A stretch of 64,000 bases of DNA from Emergomyces orientalis (taxonomy: Eukaryota; Ascomycota; Eurotiomycetes; Onygenales; Ajellomycetaceae): NCBI GenBank assembly GCA_002110485.1, contig MOWL01000067.1, positions 3,472,001 through 3,536,000 of the forward strand. The letters are read 5' to 3'. The position numbers and the translations under genes were made by a program. Under the pieces are notes generated by a model that made no database searches, was not told where the DNA came from, and worked only from the letters and a program-made list of their open reading frames with translations. Below, piece after piece: positions 1 to 12,473 of this stretch (its first letter is position 1; each line of letters begins with the position of its first letter).

Positions 1-431
1 CATAAACGCCTAAAAGATCAAAAACGACCTATCTACTTGATTATATCAAAGTTGGCCAAGTGCCATTCAGATGACGAAATTTGACCAGTAAATCAAGCTC
101 ATACAACTTAATTTTGATCAATATATTTTTATAATTCATTTCTATACCTGTTGGATAACAATGAAGAGACTGAGAGATACATAAGCAACAGAATGACAGC
201 GTTATATATCAAACTTGTGTGGATATTCATTCACACACATTTGCTCATTCTTTGTTAAAATGTGTTCATTCATTGACCAATTCTTTTGTGTTCTACTCTC
301 ATATTTCTCTCTGTCATTATTTCTGCGATTGTCTGTCTGGCTGTTTTCTCTGCGTCTATATCATCTCTTGCTTGCACTGAGCTTCCAAATTTCTTCATAG
401 CAATACCCAAACTTGTGAAGAAGTTTTGATC
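1..431. other. AT-rich spacer and 5' leader of the first gene
   Basis: No convincing gene is visible. The last 200 bases are pyrimidine-rich (TTCTCTCTG-like tracts), which is usual for fungal promoters and 5' leaders just upstream of a start codon. This fits a leader for the gene beginning at 432. Confidence 0.5.
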
Positions 432-2601
432 ATGAGCAAACAAATTCCCCTCATCATTCTTGATGATGATGATGAAGATGAGCTTCAGATTACTGGTGTT
501 GTTGTGTGTGCTAATCACAACATCAATTCAGCACCAGGATACGCTGAGAGAGTTTCAACCCCCAGCAGCAGCCAGCAAACAGGTAGGGGAAACGTATCTC
601 CTACTTCCTCGGTTTTGCAAGGCCTTACCTTACCAAATATTAGGCAATTCTTCCACTGGGCCTGGCAACGACGGCCAGCGAGGAGTAGCAACTGGACGGA
701 TTGACGAAGTCGCCCATTCAATCTCGGCCAACCATGTAGAATGGCTTCAGCCTGCCATTCCCGTCGAGCGCAACCCTAACTTTCCACCTCCATTGCCATC
801 CCTAACAAATTCCCTTTCAGCTTTAGGCAATACTAGCAAACAGAATCACGCAGCTTCGCCGCATCCAGATAATGCCCTCGCAGAATTGACTGCATCCCCT
901 GGACAAGAAACAAGAGCTAAACATGCTGGGTCCAATTTGCCGTTCGCGAGCCAATTCTTTACGGATATGGCAGATACCATCGCACATATCTTTCCCTATG
1001 AGGAATTGGCGCTCAAATACAAATGCAGCGTTGACCAGATGAATCGTGCTTTAATTGCCGTTGTCCTTGACCCGTTGATGAAGAGAAATAATGGGCGGGA
1101 TAGTTACGAAAATCGCAACGAGGAAGAGGGCCACGGGCCGGCTTCTGCGGGAAAAGAAAGGGTGACCCCCAATTTGCTGATAAACATAAACAAGTGGAAC
1201 AAACAATATCAGAAAGTGGTGTGTGAGCTGCAGAGAGAAAGTGAGGGGAAGGGTCTGCCTATGGAACTCGAGCAGGTTCTCGTTGCGGCATCAGGAAATG
1301 CGGAAACTTATTGGAAGGAAGGGAATGCTGCTTTTGATGCATACAAGGTCTTTCAGGGTGCAAGGAAGAATGAGAGGGCTGAAGGAAGGCCTGCAATGCG
1401 GGAAGCGGAATATAAAAATCTTCAACAGCAGCTAGAGGAAATACCGGAAGCAGCGGATCAGGAACATTCATTGTCTGATGCCGAGACGGCGAAGGCAGCG
1501 GCTACTCCGCTGCATGTAAAAGAGGCCAAAAAAGATGGATCTGCCACTTCGAGTCGTAAGCGTGCAAGAAGTTCGTCAGAAACTGTCGACGGAAAGGATA
1601 TCAGTGGGAGGGATGGCAGCAAATCAGCACCCCCATCCCCAGCTACAGCGACATCACTTGCGCTTTACCAACTGTCCTCACCTCCACCATCGAAGAGAGC
1701 AAAGACAATAGTCCACCCGTCGACTCCTTCTCAGACAAGTACAGCAGAATCCATTACCCTGACGCCTGGCCTGTACCATCCCAATCCTAAACATCCAGTC
1801 GCCACTGACGGGTCTTCTGACATTTATACGCTCAACCACTTCTTCAATTGCCGGGGCAAGAATACTGACAATCATCCAAGCCCTTCCCCATCCTCATCCA
1901 CCTCCTCATTTAGATCGTCATCTCCAACTACCCAGACGCCAACACGCCTTCCGAGATCCAGATCCCTCCCTAACACAACCAATCTAATCCCCAATCCCAA
2001 CAACTCACATCCCCGCTCCTCCCCGCCCGCATCCTACTTCACCCGCTCCACCCGCCGCCACCCAGTCACCATCGATAAATTCGGGAACTACCAGCACGTA
2101 AAACAGAACCAAGCCAAACATAAATACCCAGCCTTAACTTCTCATAATAATAATAATAATACCAACAACGACACAGTTCTCCTGCCCCGCTTCAATGGCC
2201 TAGTTCGCAGACGTGTCAGGGATCAGCGGGAAGCTACGGACAGCGGTGACGAATGTGATTTCCATGACCCGTACTGTAACGCGGGGGTTGACCGAACGAC
2301 AAGGGTCTTTACGGAGGGGTTGTGGGGGGAGTTGTTTAGGGGGATTAGGGAGGAGGGAGCAGGGCAGGAGCTGGTGGGATTGGAATTTGGGCTGGAGCAG
2401 ATAGAGTTGAGCGGGAAAGGGAAGGGAAAAGGCAAAGGGAGGATTATAGGAGATTACAGTGGGGATGTGAATGGAAAGGGGACTGGGGAGGGAGAAGAGA
2501 GTGAAGATGATGCTGGTGGTGTGGGGTTGAATGGTGGATATTGTAGTGATGGAATGCGTGAGACGGAAGATGGGGAGGGAGAGGTTGAAGGTTTGTACTA
2601 A
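432..2601 (+). CDS. Unknown protein with SUMO-interaction-like N-terminus
   Basis: Two exons, 432-582 and 644-2601, giving 702 aa. I see a 61-bp intron with GTAGGG donor, TTAG acceptor and a CTTAC-type branch, and the phase joins exactly into the long downstream frame. The long frame can also be opened upstream at 460, giving a run of five Met (MMMMMKMSF), but that reads GATGATGAT in the wrong frame. The spliced start instead gives MSKQIPLIILDDDDEDE, a hydrophobic patch followed by acid residues, which matches the SUMO-interacting motif consensus. The middle is Ser/Pro-rich and low complexity with basic patches (KRAR, SKRAK). The C-terminus is Gly/Asp/Glu-rich with a GKGKGKGKGR run. An Asn run (NNNNNTNN) comes from an AAT repeat near 2147. 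No catalytic domain is recognised. A nuclear, SUMO-linked role is inference only. Confidence 0.72.
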
Positions 2602-3569
2602 GGGAGTTTGGTTTAAAAGGCTGAGGGAAAATTTGGCGATAGTGGGTGTATGTTTGAAAGCACCTGTTTATGTGTTTCTTTGATCAATGAGTGAGATTGG
2701 GGTGTAAATGTTGTAGATGTGCTCGTCAGTGCTTTGGAGGTTTCGGAAGGGAGATACGACATTGTTCATTTGGCTTGGTTTTGCATAGGCGGATCTAGAT
2801 GGTGGGAGAGTAAGGAATGGCGACATTTATGTACGCTGCTCCCTATTCCGCGATTTGAGCTGTTGTTTTTTGTGTATGGGGCCTGGAGTGGATGTGTCTC
2901 TGGACTTGAGGCTATTCACATGTCTGTAGGAAAATAGGGGTGTTAAGAATTGATCGAGCTAGGGGCTACAAAGTGGTATCAGGTCAATAAAGCAACATCG
3001 AATTTTTTTTTTGGTTTTTTTGTCTGTCCTTTTTATCTATGGCTTTTGGATATTTAGATTCTTTTTATCCCTTTTAGGCCGTTTTCATTAATTTTTCATC
3101 AACATAGAGATGACAATTTTTATATTATAACGGAAATAGCAAGGTAGCCTGACCATCCTCCGAGAAAGAAACAGAACAGTACTAGATTTTATATACATAC
3201 ATTGCATGGGAACAGGACTAGGTATATGTCGACCAAAATTGGATCGCAAAGCGAACATGAAGATAACTCAAGGCAATTAATTTCCTTCCGCGCTTCCCTC
3301 CAATTTTTTCCAGTAAATATCAGATGTTAGAAAATTGAACCATTAAAATGAAAAAAAAAAAAAAAAAAAAACTTTGCGCCTCAAATGTTATCCGTTAACA
3401 CGTACGTGAGAAAACTGAACACGATATTCCACGTGGGTACTCGTATAATATACTAAAAAGGAGAACAGATGTGACAAAACAGAGAGCACCTGCAACATAA
3501 AATGGCCAAAAGTAATTATTCTATATTTATCATATCAATTCACATCGATCAATCGATCAATCGCTCACT
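2602..3569. other. Convergent intergenic spacer
   Basis: This lies between two genes that face each other. It is AT-rich with T-tracts near 3001 and a 21-base A run at 3351-3371. I see no coding frame. It should hold the 3' ends of both transcripts. Confidence 0.5.
3351..3371. repeat. Poly(A) run
   Basis: 21 consecutive A residues in the spacer. There is no target-site duplication or retroelement body beside it, so it is read as a simple homopolymer. Confidence 0.9.
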
Positions 3570-4719
3570 CTACCGGTCTGCATACCGATCATGAAAAGTT
3601 CCCGACGCCTGTGACTGGTTACCCGCCCCATACGCACCACTATAACTGGTATCATAATCATGCAAATAGCTAGTAGCATCGCCAGAGCCCGGCAGCGGCG
3701 TGCTATTCGCAGCATTGTCCTTCGTCGGATCATACAAGGGCGGGGGCGCAGCTGCTCCATGTGGGCCTCCCAAATCATCAGCGTCGTTGTTATGTAGCAG
3801 CGCGTACTCATCGTCTGGGTCCCCGCGATATCCAAGAGAAGACGGTCCGCCGCTGGCTTCTGTTGAGCGCCGACCGGAGCGGAATTCCGCGTCCCGGTCG
3901 TCTTCTTCGTCGAAGTCGTGGGCTGGGTTGGAGGAGAAGGCGGCTTTGGAGTGCGCAGCGAAGGTGGGGTCGGAGCCTTCGTAGGGCATCGTGCCGCTGC
4001 GGCGGTATTCTATTAGGTTGCGGATAGACATGTACGAAGTACCGACGAAAAGAAGACTTGGGAAAAGCGCCGCGTTAGTTTTTGAGTGTATTTGACGGAG
4101 CAGTTTTTTTTTATTTTACAAAAAAACTATAACTAGGGCCGGAAAGGAACTTACAATATCACCACGCCTAAAACAGCAGTCCCCGTGCTTAAGTTGCACT
4201 TTGCAGGGGTACCGAATCTGAATGCATCGCAGCCACTCTTGCCTTTCTTCTTCTCGTCGTCATCATCATCATTTTTACCTCCACTTTTGCCTGCGACCAC
4301 ATATGATGTAACAGCGATCCAGGAAGCAAACCAGAGGATACTGAATAGCACATCGATTGCGGCGAAAGCATACGCATTGCCGAATCTTCGGGTTCGTGGC
4401 CATAGAGGCACTGCGGCTAGGTAGATGAGGGCGGGGGCGGTGAACCAGCACTACAGAGCACGAAAAAAGCAGAGAGTTAGCAGTTGGGTTCTTTTGAAAT
4501 TAGAGAAACCTATGGCTGTGCCTCTCCTTTCAGTTTCCCCCCTCCCGGTTTACAAAGAAAGATATCACATACCAGAGCGAAATAATACGCTGTCCGACCA
4601 TCTGTGCCTCCCCCTTGTGTGAACACGGCGATTGTAAGAGCCCAGCTTAGAAAAACGACGAAGCTTTGAAAGGCATGAAGAAGCATCTTCACCCTGGGGA
4701 ACTGAAGCGACCCAAACAT
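3570..4719 (-). CDS. MARVEL-domain membrane protein
   Basis: Three exons on the minus strand: 4719-4573, 4450-4155 and 4056-3570, giving 309 aa. Introns are GTATGTG...TGTAG and GTAAGTT...CTAAC...CCAAG, and all phases agree. The N-terminal half shows four membrane segments: about residues 12-32, 52-66, 78-104 and 137-155. This is the four-helix MARVEL layout found in fungal membrane-organising proteins. The loop between helices 3 and 4 holds KNDDDDDEKKKGKSGCDAF, an acid-then-base patch with a Cys, matched by a second Cys nearby. The last 150 residues form a soluble, disordered, Asp/Ser/Gly/Tyr-rich cytoplasmic tail with YGAGNQSQ-type sequence. The family call comes from topology and the start MFGSLQFPRVKMLLHAFQSF. 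Its precise role is unknown. Confidence 0.82.
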
Positions 4720-7700
4720 AATGAAGGGCTGCTTTTATGTTGTTGTAATTGTATATAGTATGCCCGCGCAGGCTTCCCAACTCGCTTCTTGAAATACACT
4801 GGGTATATCCACCCTTTTGCTCACCCCGAATTCGCTCGTTTCGGTATGTCCGTAGCAGGTAAACGATAGCTGTGTTTATATAAATGGCAATACTATATGG
4901 GGTTAGGTACTTTAGGTAACCGTCAAAGTCAATGAATGTATGAAAGTAATGCGCTTTGCTTGCGTAATGGGATTGGGTGAAAATGAGGCAGAAAGATATC
5001 AAATGGACAACCAGGAATAGAGGTAACGGTGAAAAGAGGAATAACAATGCCAAAGTCAATCAATAGCTCATCACATCAGCAGAATGAAGGGATAGCAAGA
5101 GAGAGAGAACAGGAGAGAACTGAAATGCCTGGTGGTTTTGTCCGTCTGTCTGGTGGGTGAGGCTGAGCTTGTTGCTTGAATGAATGTTTGTTTAGGGCTG
5201 GCAGCGGGTTGTTTAGTCAGGCAGAGCTGAATCCATAGATCCAATGGATTCGTAACTTGTATCTATCTTCGTACACCACGCTGGGATCTGCTCCACAAAC
5301 TAGAAACTAGGCAATTATATTCTCTTTTATTCCTCTGAGTGCTCTTCCAGGATTGGGTTTGGCCAAGATACGCTGGAGGTGAAACACAGCGTTGTTTGGT
5401 TGAATTCATACTGACTTTCCCGCATTTTTCAACCGCTCGCCACGGCAACCAACCATGCTAAATATGGAAAAGTAACAAACTGCACAGAGCATTTCCAACA
5501 GTTTCCATCTACTTTCTACACCTTTTTCAATCAACTTAAAGTCTTTCTAAGCGCTGACATGAGCATTCAGAAAGCCATCAGCTAATACAACTTTGAACCT
5601 TTTGGAAGGAAATTTCCGCAGCAGGAAGCATTCCAAGGTTGAATTTTATTTTTATTTTTCTTTCCCTTTCTTTTTTCTTGAAACAAGCATCGAAACCTTC
5701 ACGGTCGCTGACCCCTGGTAGCCATGGCCAACCTGAGTAGTTTGTTTACACTGGCGCTTATGCTTAAAAAATTGTTAATATCGCTTAAGCTCGCCCTGCG
5801 CTGGTACAAAAAAATCCCCTAGAGTTCATGATGCTTTGTTTCCAACAACGAGGTATTCCAGTTCCTTGCCCTTAACTACCTGCCACAATGAGAATAAAAT
5901 CCAATGCCTTGTGATGATAGCGCAACGAGGACGGTACGCTTGGAATTCCACGCATAGCCAGAAAATGAAACTGGACAAGAAAAAGTAAAATAAAAAAGTA
6001 CTTCTGTGGCGCAATATGATCCACCTAAGTGGCCCACGATCTTGTCTATTAATAAACCTACCGAAACCATCCTTCAAACCCTCTGGCCAATTGCCTGGCA
6101 CAGGGGCGTGTGAGCCGGTTGAAATGTTTGACGAAATTACCAATTCTACTCACACACCCAAAAGTTCCGCAGTGTTCCTGGCGCGGAACCTCGGAATCCG
6201 ATCTTGGTCCCTGAACCTTCTTTACCATTCTCGCTCGTAACAACGTTTATTTGAACCACGGATAATTTGATGGTGAAGGAGGTATCCATCCACCATCAAA
6301 CATTCAGTCACTCGCCCCACGGTCAAACGTTTCAAACGAAGCAAATCTTCATCGTGGAAAATGCAATCGCGCTGTTTCCGAGATCCCTTTTAACTGCTCA
6401 TCCCCAGCCATGCCTAGGTCATTCTGCACAACTGAACCACAGGCTACGATTAGATCTTTCATATTGCGGGCAGTTTCTTTGAGCCTATGATTATATATAT
6501 ATTTTTTAATTTTTAATTTAGTGGTTTCTCCCATCCATTCATTACCTGAGCATTTAGCATATCTATCTCTGGAGTGGCGTGGCATGGAAACTGATTACCA
6601 GCTTCAAGTTCCAGACATTAAAAACGGCCAAAAACCAAACCCAGAGGGCCAGTTTTTGTGCTGACTTGCAAAATGCGATCAAATGGAACACTATTCTCAA
6701 GAGCCTGAATGAATTTTGAGCTGTTCTGTGAATTGTATTTTCGGAATTACCTGCCGCATCCGTACACATCCGGGTCCTGTACAAAACATATGCTTGTGCA
6801 TCAGCTGCTTTTATCCCAAAACATTCAACCGCATATAATCACTAATTATAACAAACTGGCGAGGAAAAAAGAATGGCACATCTTTTATATGTGATGCTTC
6901 GAATATCACTGGAATGGGTTCTGCTCAGCAAAGCCTGGTCTTTGACAATCGCATCCAGCAGAAAATGCTACTGATAAGCTAGCTAGCTGCCTTTCGCAAT
7001 ACATTCGCCTAAAGGTGAAAAACAAACACCATGGAAAGAGCCTGAAAATGTTTCGATCGCGGGGAAACAAGGGCAAGAAAGAAATATATGACTGAGGGAA
7101 TCAGATTTATAGAACCTGCTGTAGAGCTCAAGGTTACCTAGGTGCGACTGTCACAAACTTGAGCACAATAGGAAGGTGTCAACTTAGTATTCACCACCAT
7201 AAAAGACTAGATGTAAAGTGGCGCACTTGGTGGAGCAGTATCAAGGGGTGAGATTGTATCAGGTAAATTCTTTTGCCAGGGAAAAGTTTTGTTATCCTTT
7301 CTCTTCAATAATGCCAATAATAGCATCGATATCTTAACTGGAATATTCAATGTTTTAGATAGGCCCACTCTGCTCAGATGCGCGCGGCAAAATGGAAGAC
7401 GGACAACAGCGAGGCATAGATAGCTATTTGATGAGAGCCAACACTAGTGAGAAATGACATGACACAGAATCTGTGAGATTAAGGACCGAATAATGTATTC
7501 TTCCATCTAAACAGGGCTTTTATCTGGGGGGAAATAATTATCAATAGTTCTCTGTGGCATGCTTGTTCATTTCAGGTGAACAGTATAAGCTTTACTCCCC
7601 CTCGAACAGGAGATTTAAAAAGGAGCTGTTTCCACTCTTATTGTATCCATTCGCCAACTTTCAGATGAACAGACACATAACGAGCACCAGAGCGATTTGC

Positions 7701-10037
7701 CCTATGAGGGCTGGGAGCAACCAAGCACGCGGTACAGGTGCATAATGTTGTAACCACATGGTAATGGGTATGACCAAGAAAAGGATAATAAAGTAGCAGC
7801 CTTGCCTCCCAACCTTCATTTTCTGTTCAAAAGCGTGGCGTTGAGAGGATGTTACCAAACCTAGTAGTCAGAGAAATTCTTGGCTTCTAGGGAAGGAAAA
7901 CTCAGAGGGTGCAGTGCTGTGTCATTATTTAGTTTCCTGGAAGATATGAGTAAACCCAATGATGGATTATTGGATAGAAAACGGAATCAACGAATTATCG
8001 TGAACTAAATATTAATTGCGGGAGCTATATAGATCATGGCAGGATTTATCCCACTGTCTGAAATGGGCCTCGATCATTCATGGCCAAATTTCCTTGTACA
8101 GGCACACGAGCAGGTTCTCTTTGGGTTGCAGAAGGAAGTGAACGAAAGCGGATTCTCGGGTGCGGGGGGTCTTTGAACGAGTCACAGCCACGCTAGGCTC
8201 CTTGCACTAACGGGGAATGACGGCAAGGGTTGGGACCATGAAGTTGCCCAATTTTCCCAGTTTTGTTCAATTTCTACCGAAGGGAGCAGGGTCAAAGAAC
8301 TAAAGATCCCATATTTTGATTTTCCCTAAAAGTACAGCACCAATGCGAAAATCTCATGGCACATTTCCGCGGGCCCTTGTGTTGTCGCGATTTGGCCTCC
8401 ACAGCTAACCTGTTGAATGCTTTTCACATTTTTTATATGGTTTGTGCCTTTTGGGTTGACTGTCGTGGGGTGCTATTGATAATGTAAGGTCTCATCAAAT
8501 GGGAGTTGCCGCAATGAGCTACATGTTACCGACATGTGACCTCCCTAATGGCGCTATGCTCCGCCATATATTTTGCCGGTTGGCGACTTTTGTCAGATCA
8601 GAAATGCAGAATAATCAACGGTTTATCCCTTTCCGTTTTGCTGCTATCATTATTGGTTGTCCGGACACCAGCGGCGCCGTGAGTGTTTGGCTGATCTGAC
8701 AAGGGGTTGGACCGTGAGCCACCAGTCTGACATCGTGATTTTATCATTGCCGTGTTTGTGAGGCCAGGCGCAGCCCAACGGCAGATCAGCCGCAGCGTAC
8801 GTTGGTGGCTCAAGCCAAACTTTCCACCCTCCAAACGAGGTGTTACTCAGAGAGGCCCGATGGCTGTTCTATACTATACATTTTTGGGAGTGGTCAAATT
8901 AACATGTGCATCAGGATTTGGCAGTGGCTGCCAAGAATTAAAAGGTTTCAAAATAATTGGGGCTTCTTATTTTGTTGTCCTCATGATCTGCCATGCTTTG
9001 TTCCACGGTTTGCGCGCCGGCCTCCCAGCAGCGTTCCCTTCAGGTTTAAAAATTCAGTTGTTGGGTAGGCCGAGGATTGGTGAGTTAAAATTAGTAGCCT
9101 CTCCCCTCCTCCATCTTCTTAAAATGTGAACTGTGCGCTCCGCATAAGTGGTATCTGATTGGATCCCGGGCGACATTTGTTGCGGGAAAAATCAAGGGTG
9201 TCCTGATATATCACGTTTGTTTCTGCATATTGCCCAAAGATCGAAACAAACTGGAGGGCGGCTTCCCTCATTATTCCATACGATTGATCCTGGAGCCTCG
9301 GGCTGTGTGGAAGCTTTTGTAGACATTTATATGGAGCCATTTAAAGCGAGCATGAACACAAAGAAGCAGAAAAGGGGTTAAATTTCAATCGGCAATGAGT
9401 TGCTTAGTCATTTAACGGTGTGGATTCGCCTGTGAAGGCTCAATTCTACAACGGCGCTAAACTCCTCCTCAGGCCAACGTCAAATCTAGATATTAGCGAA
9501 CATAACGATATCCGCACCCATGGTCTGGGCTCTCATGTTGTATCTGTCAGTCGCTCAATACGAGGTTTTCAAGGGTTCGAAGCTGGTGATTCGTGTTTTC
9601 GGTTCCCAATGCTGTATTCAGGATGTTACGTTTCAAATGCAGCCCGCCAAGTCTTCGGCATTCCTTGCAGGGGCGGGACGGTCACCCAGTGGTGCTGCAG
9701 CCCCCGCCCCTCCCTAAATTTTAATTCGTTCTACCAAGCCCGATCTGCACAAGTGTCAGGCTGAATACGAGCTCAAGCATGGAGCAGGATTATTAAATCC
9801 ACTTAACCTCGCGACGGCGTGGATATCATCCATTTTTGCACCCGACCCCTTCGGATTGCATTCTTCCCTCAATTCTCTGCTGCTTCCTGCTTCATCTCTT
9901 CTCAACTCTCGATGTAGGTGAACATCACAGTTGGAACCGCTTTTGAGTATATCTCTGTCGATCCCATTCCTGCATGTGGTGATACCGCACGACTCTCCCA
10001 GAATTTCTATTTGAGGAATTCTTCTTCTTGATGAAGA
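4720..10037. other. 5.3-kb divergent gene-poor spacer
   Basis: This lies between the divergent MARVEL gene and the Kelch gene. Many short frames exist on both strands, the longest about 125-165 codons (for example 4565-5059 minus, 8752-9129 plus). None gives a recognisable protein or a set of splice-compatible exons. Composition is mixed, with no clear LTR, inverted repeat or tRNA. It may hold long promoters, non-coding RNA or mutated relics. Confidence 0.5.
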
Positions 10038-10054
10038 ATGCGGTTCTCAATTAG
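10031..10054 (+). promoter_or_regulatory. Overlapping upstream ORF on the Kelch gene
   Basis: An ATG at 10031 opens a seven-codon frame that ends with TAG at 10052-10054. It overlaps the main ATG at 10038 in another frame. If the transcript starts upstream, scanning ribosomes would meet this ATG first, so it could lower translation of the main protein. This is inference from sequence only. Confidence 0.5.
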
Positions 10055-12141
10055 ATCATGTCTTGCCCCGTTGCTCCTCGCCGCAGGATGCCATGCCGAG
10101 ACGGCTCTTGCACCGCGGTCCGCGGGAGACCTCTGTGTTTTCACGGAAGGGAGAAGTAAGCCAGATTTGCACAATCCCTGAGCCTGATGAAGTGATGCTA
10201 ACTGCTGCAACAGCTGTCCTCCTTGGTAACTTAGTATTTATGATGGCAGGGAAAGTGACTATTCAGGATGGACACAATGAAGCGTTTGGTATTTGAGATC
10301 TCGTCTACAACTGTCAAATTTATTCGTTACTAATGGATAGGTTTAAAGTGAACCAACTCTATTGGCTCGACCTCAACACAACATTTAATGTCGAAGGCGG
10401 TATCTCCCCAAATACTCTGCATAGGATTGATATTCCAAGCTCCGCGCCTCATGAATATTCCGGGGGTGCATTTTTGGCCGCTCAAAATTCCATATACATA
10501 TATGCTGGCCTTGGGAGTTCAACAAGATATGATTGGATGTGGTCGTACAACGCAAAAGATGGAACGTGGAGTCGTGCAACAGTTTCTGGCGGCAAATTGA
10601 ACCTACAAAAACGGTTTGCTGGGCTCTCTGCTATCGCCCCGGAATCCAACCTTTCTTTCTTTTCGGGAGGCTGGGATATCCCCATAACCGGAACTTTAGT
10701 CTTTAACGCGACGGATAGTGCCAACCTTCAATGGACAAACGTTACCAAGGTAGAGGGAGACGACGCAGTCGAAGCAGCTCGGATAGCGAATGGTGGAATG
10801 GATTATGTACGGCTAGGGAAAAGTGGAATTCTGGTTGCGTTCGGTGGTTATGATGTATGCACCATTTATTCTGCCACAGCAGGGGTTTTCTATGTGCCGG
10901 GCTAACGTTGTCGAAAGACATCGAAAAAAGGAACAAACACAACCGAAACAAGCCAAGATTTGAGGGCAATGGATAAGATCGGTGTGTATGATATCGACTC
11001 TAGTACCTGGTGCGTCTGTCTGCATTTAAATACTCCCATATTCATGTCCAGATCGTTGAAGCTAACTAGTTCAATAGGTACGAGATTGAAGCCACTGGCG
11101 AGATCCCGAAACCGAGAACCGCATTTTGCACAGCCGTCTCGTCCGCCCCGGACGACTCCTCGTTTCAGGTGCATATGTATGGTGGTCGGAGTCGTACACT
11201 AGAGAACGCAACCTCGTATAATGATCTTTATGTTTTGACGCTCCCATCCTTCCGTTGGATACGTGCCCCTACGACCGGCCTAGAACCGTGGGACGCAGAT
11301 GGAATTGGTCGCGACAGCCATAAATGTATCACCTGGAAAGACGGAGAGATGGTGGTGATCGGAGGTACGACTCGGAAAGACGACAAACCGCAAAAGAGAT
11401 GCAGTCGAAATTATCCACCTATCCGGGTGCTTGATACCAGCAAATTTCGATGGGAAAAGCAATTCGACCGCGAAACTAATTATACTGTTCCTCGTGTCGT
11501 CTCTGATGTAGTGGGCGGAGAGTATGTCTCTTTTTTGTCACCCCCTTATATACTTCATGATTGTTCTCCACGCTAACCGCTTTCCCATAAACAGTGGAAC
11601 GGGAAAAGCTACACTAAAGGAGCCGGAGGGCGGATGGCCTAACAGCAAACTCCAAAGTATATTCTCTCAAACTGTAGCCAGGCGGCCCGAGATAACAGAG
11701 GAACCGTTACCGGCAGAGCCAACCGGAACTCCGCAACCGACAGCTCCCCTTTCAACCGAAAAGTCCTCTAACGCAGGGGCGATTGCCGGCGGAGTTGTTG
11801 GTGGTATCGGAGGAATTGCCGTCATCGCCGCCGCTATTTTCTTCCTTAGAAGGGGCAAACAAAAGAAGAACACCGGCGGTCCATTCAATGCCTCTTCAGC
11901 TGTTCCCACAGCACCCTCCGTCTATTATCCTGAACCGCCTCCGTCTCAGCCAGCTCCTACCGACAAGAAGGTGAGCCCATACATGCGAGTCCAACAAGAA
12001 CCCAGAGAGCTGCCAACCCAAACTGCGCTACCCCCACGGTATGAGCTGGACTCGCCAGCCGAAGGACATCCCACCCCGATATTTGAGCTTGATTCGCCTG
12101 AGTCCCACCCGGCCGCCCCTACCCCACCACGTAAAGAGTAA
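10038..12141 (+). CDS. Kelch-repeat single-pass membrane protein
   Basis: Six exons: 10038-10155, 10214-10288, 10349-10854, 10918-11009, 11078-11521 and 11595-12141, giving 593 aa. Every junction is GT-AG with a CTAAC or CTAAT branch, and phase is kept. A signal peptide is clear at residues 1-20 (MRFSIRSCLAPLLLAAGCHA). Kelch-type blades follow, with hallmarks such as YIYAGLG, LVAFGGYD, VHMYGGRS and MVVIGGTT, each with nearby Trp/Tyr (NQLYWLDL, DSSTW, SFRW). A Gly/Ala/Ile membrane helix sits at about 471-496, followed by basic RRGKQKK. This predicts an outside beta-propeller and a cytoplasmic Pro-rich tail holding two ELDSP motifs. Fungal Kelch proteins of this plan are usually cell-surface proteins of unknown substrate. 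Catalytic galactose-oxidase activity is not shown. Confidence 0.87.
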
Positions 12142-12453
12142 CCCAATTATTCTCTAGTATTCACATATATATATTTTCTCTTGTGGCATTAATACTCGGC
12201 CAACCATTTTCCGACTTTCTTGCATCCCCAATATCCTATATTTTCTTTAGCACATTATTTCCCATCTCCTTATACAACGCATCTTCATTCTACAGGGTAG
12301 TCAGCATTATCATGATCATCAAAAGCCTGACCCAGGATACCATTTTGTGATACCATATCTCAGCCCCAACACCCCAAAATGGACATTTTCTTGTATCTTT
12401 TATCACCCGATGTCATTGCTCTTTTTTTTTTTCCTTATGCATATGATTGATTG

Positions 12454-12473
12454 ATATATATATATATATATAT
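12454..12473. repeat. (AT)10 microsatellite
   Basis: A perfect AT dinucleotide repeat downstream of the Kelch gene. Confidence 0.9.

Noticed and set aside
460..643. Signal-peptide-like start MMMMMKMSFRLLVLLCVLI for the first gene
   Set aside because: It arises from GATGAT repeats read in the wrong frame. The 61-bp intron model gives a better N-terminus and correct phase.
4565..5059. 164-codon frame on the minus strand upstream of the MARVEL gene
   Set aside because: It overlaps exon 1 of the MARVEL gene in another frame and carries no recognisable domain.
8752..9129. 125-codon open frame as a gene
   Set aside because: It begins at a non-ATG codon, has no homology that I can see and overlaps other equal-length frames.
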